From contig CAJPOL010000014.1 of assembly GCA_905372265.1 (NCBI GenBank), positions 1 to 28,172 on the forward strand: a DNA stretch of 28,172 nucleotides, given 5' to 3'. This DNA comes from an uncultured Treponema sp. (GTDB lineage: Bacteria; Spirochaetota; Spirochaetia; Treponematales; Treponemataceae). Each line of letters opens with the position of its first letter. Position 1 is the stretch's first letter. Both the position numbers and the translations under genes were made by a program. Shown here in pieces: positions 26,519-28,172 of this stretch. Under the pieces are notes generated by a model. The model was not told the origin of the DNA, made no database searches, and saw only the letters and a list, made by a program, of their open reading frames with translations.

Positions 26519-27304
26519 ACCTTACGATGCAGTAACCGGCTTGAGCAACTACGGCTTCCGCGATTACTCACCGGCACATGCACGGTTTATCACAGAAGAC
26601 CCGATTAGGGACGGTCGGTTAATAGTGTACATCCTTGACACTATTAACCTGTCAGTTTTGCGAAACGCAAAACTGAGTGCTGCGTAGAACCACTGCCATC
26701 CATGGCAGTATGTTGGCAATAACCCGGTGAACTGGATTGATCCGTGGGGATTGAACGCGAGTGATGGACAGAAAAATGAAGATACTGCTGACTACTATAT
26801 TACATTGCATGCACTGCCGCCGATGCCTGGAACGCGAACTCCTGCTGCGATTAAAGACAAACTATTAACAGTCGGTCATGCTTTTTTGGAGTTAGGGAAT
26901 GCTGCCGGTACGGATTTACACTTTTTCGGAAAATGGATGGCGGGAAGCGGTAAACAGGTATTAAAAGGCGGTACAGTAAAAGGTGTAATAAAAACAACCG
27001 ATGAACCATATACAAACCAGGATGGCATCCAGTCTTTGAATATTATAATATAAAACAAGATACATGTGTTACTTGGGCAATACAGAAAGGCTTGGAACAT
27101 GGAATAACGGAATTTAGCGAAGTAAACACTTTTCCTACCCAATGGGATATGTCTGATGAGGAAATAGCAGGCTGGGAATATCATATAATAGGGAAAAAAA
27201 TACTGGAAAAGCTGCGAGGGACAATCGCACCTAATAACGGCGATTTGGCAGCAAACATCGCAGAATACAATAAAAAACATAATGGGGCGAAGGAGATTCC
27301 ATAA
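26514..27304 (+). pseudogene. RHS/YD-repeat protein C-terminal remnant with toxin-like tail
   Basis: The end of an RHS-type polymorphic toxin gene without its large 5' part. Codons from 26514 give GKPYDAVTGLSNYGFRDYSP and ARFITEDPIRDGR, the conserved RHS core end. The frame is then broken by the 26617-26709 hairpin element, which adds TAG 26685-26687. It resumes in the same frame with YVGNNPVNWIDPWGL and continues as a variable tail to TAA 27051-27053. A second piece in the -1 frame carries on without loss of sense (PGWHPVFEYYNIKQDTCVTWA onward) to TAA 27302-27304. Adding one A to AAA at 27014-27016 restores a single frame. The tail has GHAFLEL (His codon 26877-26879) followed later by DTCVTWA (Cys codon 27065-27067). 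That order resembles circularly permuted papain-like (NlpC/P60, YiiX, LRAT) folds. The enzymatic idea is a low-confidence inference. Confidence 0.75.
26617..26709. repeat. Triple-hairpin element inserted in the RHS frame
   Basis: Three perfect inverted repeats follow each other. Hairpin 1 is GGTTAATAGTGT (26617-26628) with ACACTATTAACC (26638-26649), 12 bp around a 9-nt loop. Hairpin 2 is TCAGTTTTGCG (26652-26662) with CGCAAAACTGA (26666-26676), 11 bp around AAA. Hairpin 3 is ACTGCCAT (26692-26699) with ATGGCAGT (26702-26709), 8 bp. The block splits conserved RHS core sequence between DPIRDGR and YVGNNP. The reading frame is kept (90 nt from 26619 to 26708), but a TAG is added. No transposase gene and no clear target-site duplication are visible. 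It fits a short structured interspersed repeat or a non-autonomous mobile element. The exact ends are uncertain by several bases. Confidence 0.7.
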
Positions 27305-28172
27305 TGAGAGCGATAGGTTTAACTATATATCTATTTTGTTTGATTAGTTGCGCTGTTTTTTCTAAAGGATCCGTAGCGGACGAAAATATGACAACATTGT
27401 ATTTTTTCGAATATACTACTCACGGCCAGTATGATATTAGCCGGATTCTCGGCTATGACATTAAAACAGCGAAGCTTTCGGTGGTATGGCAGGGAACTGA
27501 CGGTTATTCAATGTTTTATGATAACGCTGCGGGGAAGAGCGTATTACATAAAAAGAAAAAATATTATTATTTTGAAATTGATGAGCATAAAAAAACATAT
27601 AGCATTACAGGAGAAGTGCCGCATTATCTTGCCTATAGCAAAGAAAAAGACGGTAGGGAATATCTTGCGTTAAAAAAACGTAATTCAAACGGGACAATGA
27701 TAGCTTCTCTATTTGAGAACACATATGGCCCCAATAAGTTAAAAATTGTTTCAATCGATGGAACGATACATAAAATAAAAGAGTTTGGCGAGTGGTTCAA
27801 AGATTTTTATTGGCTTGATGACGATACCCTTGTCATTGTATTTCAAGAACCGTATACGATCTTTTTAAATGCACGAACTGATGAACAAATCAAAATAAAT
27901 ATGGGATTGGGAATAAATAATGTGATAAATTATGGAGAGTATTTTGTTACGGCGTTGTGGCGGCCGGTTAATTCTTTGCTGAAACACACTGACCTGATAA
28001 CCGAATTGAAGAATAGAGAAAGTAAAACACTGTTTCAGACAAAACTATACGGTAAAACATATAAAGTAAATGATTATTTTATTGTTATAGGTAACGGTGA
28101 ATATTTTTTCCCTCGATATGATGTTGCCGTTTATAATATAAAAACAGGAAAGAAAAAAGCCTTCTCTAAAAA
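27304..28172 (+). CDS. Lipoprotein of unknown function, possible RHS immunity protein (partial)
   Basis: No family recognised. The open frame starts at ATG 27304, whose first base is the last base of the preceding stop (TAATG), and is still open at the right edge after 289 codons. The start MRAIGLTIYLFCLISC is a short lipoprotein signal with lipobox L-I-S-C (Cys16). The mature part is rich in aromatic and beta-type residues with repeated units such as YFFEYTTHGQYDISRILGYD and FYWLDDDTLVIVFQEPYT, suggesting a beta-sheet or propeller-like exported protein. Base composition looks more AT-rich than the flagellar genes. Overlap with the RHS toxin tail suggests coupled expression and an immunity role, which is inference only. 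Confidence 0.65.
   Translation, partial: MRAIGLTIYLFCLISCAVFSKGSVADENMTTLYFFEYTTHGQYDISRILGYDIKTAKLSVVWQGTDGYSMFYDNAAGKSVLHKKKKYYYFEIDEHKKTYSITGEVPHYLAYSKEKDGREYLALKKRNSNGTMIASLFENTYGPNKLKIVSIDGTIHKIKEFGEWFKDFYWLDDDTLVIVFQEPYTIFLNARTDEQIKINMGLGINNVINYGEYFVTALWRPVNSLLKHTDLITELKNRESKTLFQTKLYGKTYKVNDYFIVIGNGEYFFPRYDVAVYNIKTGKKKAFSK

Noticed and set aside
26727..26729. GTG as a real start of an independent toxin gene
   Set aside because: No ribosome site precedes it, and it lies within the conserved RHS core sequence, so it is internal to the older gene.
1..28172. CRISPR array, tRNA or rRNA genes
   Set aside because: No regularly spaced direct repeats, cloverleaf-type sequence or rRNA-like conserved blocks were recognised on either strand by eye.

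Overview
The window reads as spirochaete chromosome, most likely an oral or host-associated Treponema. The main reason is an uninterrupted flagellar operon in the order known from treponemes: fliK-like, flgD, flgE, flbD, motA, motB, fliL, fliM, fliN/fliY, fliO, fliP, fliQ, fliR, flhB, flhA, flhF, flhG. Its FlgE also carries the Lys165/Cys178 pair that forms the lysinoalanine cross-link in treponemal hooks. Species cannot be fixed by eye.

Layout. (1) 1-455, minus: the truncated N-terminal part of a BceR/GraR-like response regulator. (2) 627-7467, plus: sbcD and sbcC (repair nuclease, 11 nt overlap), a nicotinate phosphoribosyltransferase and an MFS permease 5 nt behind it. (3) 7474-10076, minus: two tandem family-3 solute-binding lipoproteins and, upstream, an FKBP-type prolyl isomerase lipoprotein with its own likely promoter. 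(4) 10341-26255, plus: the flagellar operon. It encodes hook assembly (FliK, FlgD, FlgE), stator (MotA, MotB, FliL), switch (FliM, FliN/FliY), export gate (FliO, P, Q, R, FlhB, FlhA) and placement GTPase/ATPase (FlhF, FlhG) functions. Spacings are mostly from a few nt of overlap to about 30 nt. (5) 26256-28172, plus: an accessory, degenerate tract. It holds a lipoprotein-like frame broken by one TAG, an RHS/YD-repeat C-terminal remnant with a toxin-like tail broken by an insertion and a one-base frameshift, and an overlapping partial lipoprotein gene that may be the cognate immunity gene.

The most unusual object is at 26617-26709. Three perfect hairpins with 12, 11 and 8 bp arms are packed end to end in about 93 bp, and they sit inside the RHS reading frame exactly where a few conserved core residues should be. 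It looks like a short, non-coding, structured mobile or repetitive element. Next to it, the flagellar operon ends at flhG, without the fliA (sigma-28) gene that closes the T. pallidum fla operon.

No rRNA or tRNA genes or CRISPR arrays were recognised. Calls come from reading motifs, reading frames and palindromes by eye; no database search was possible.
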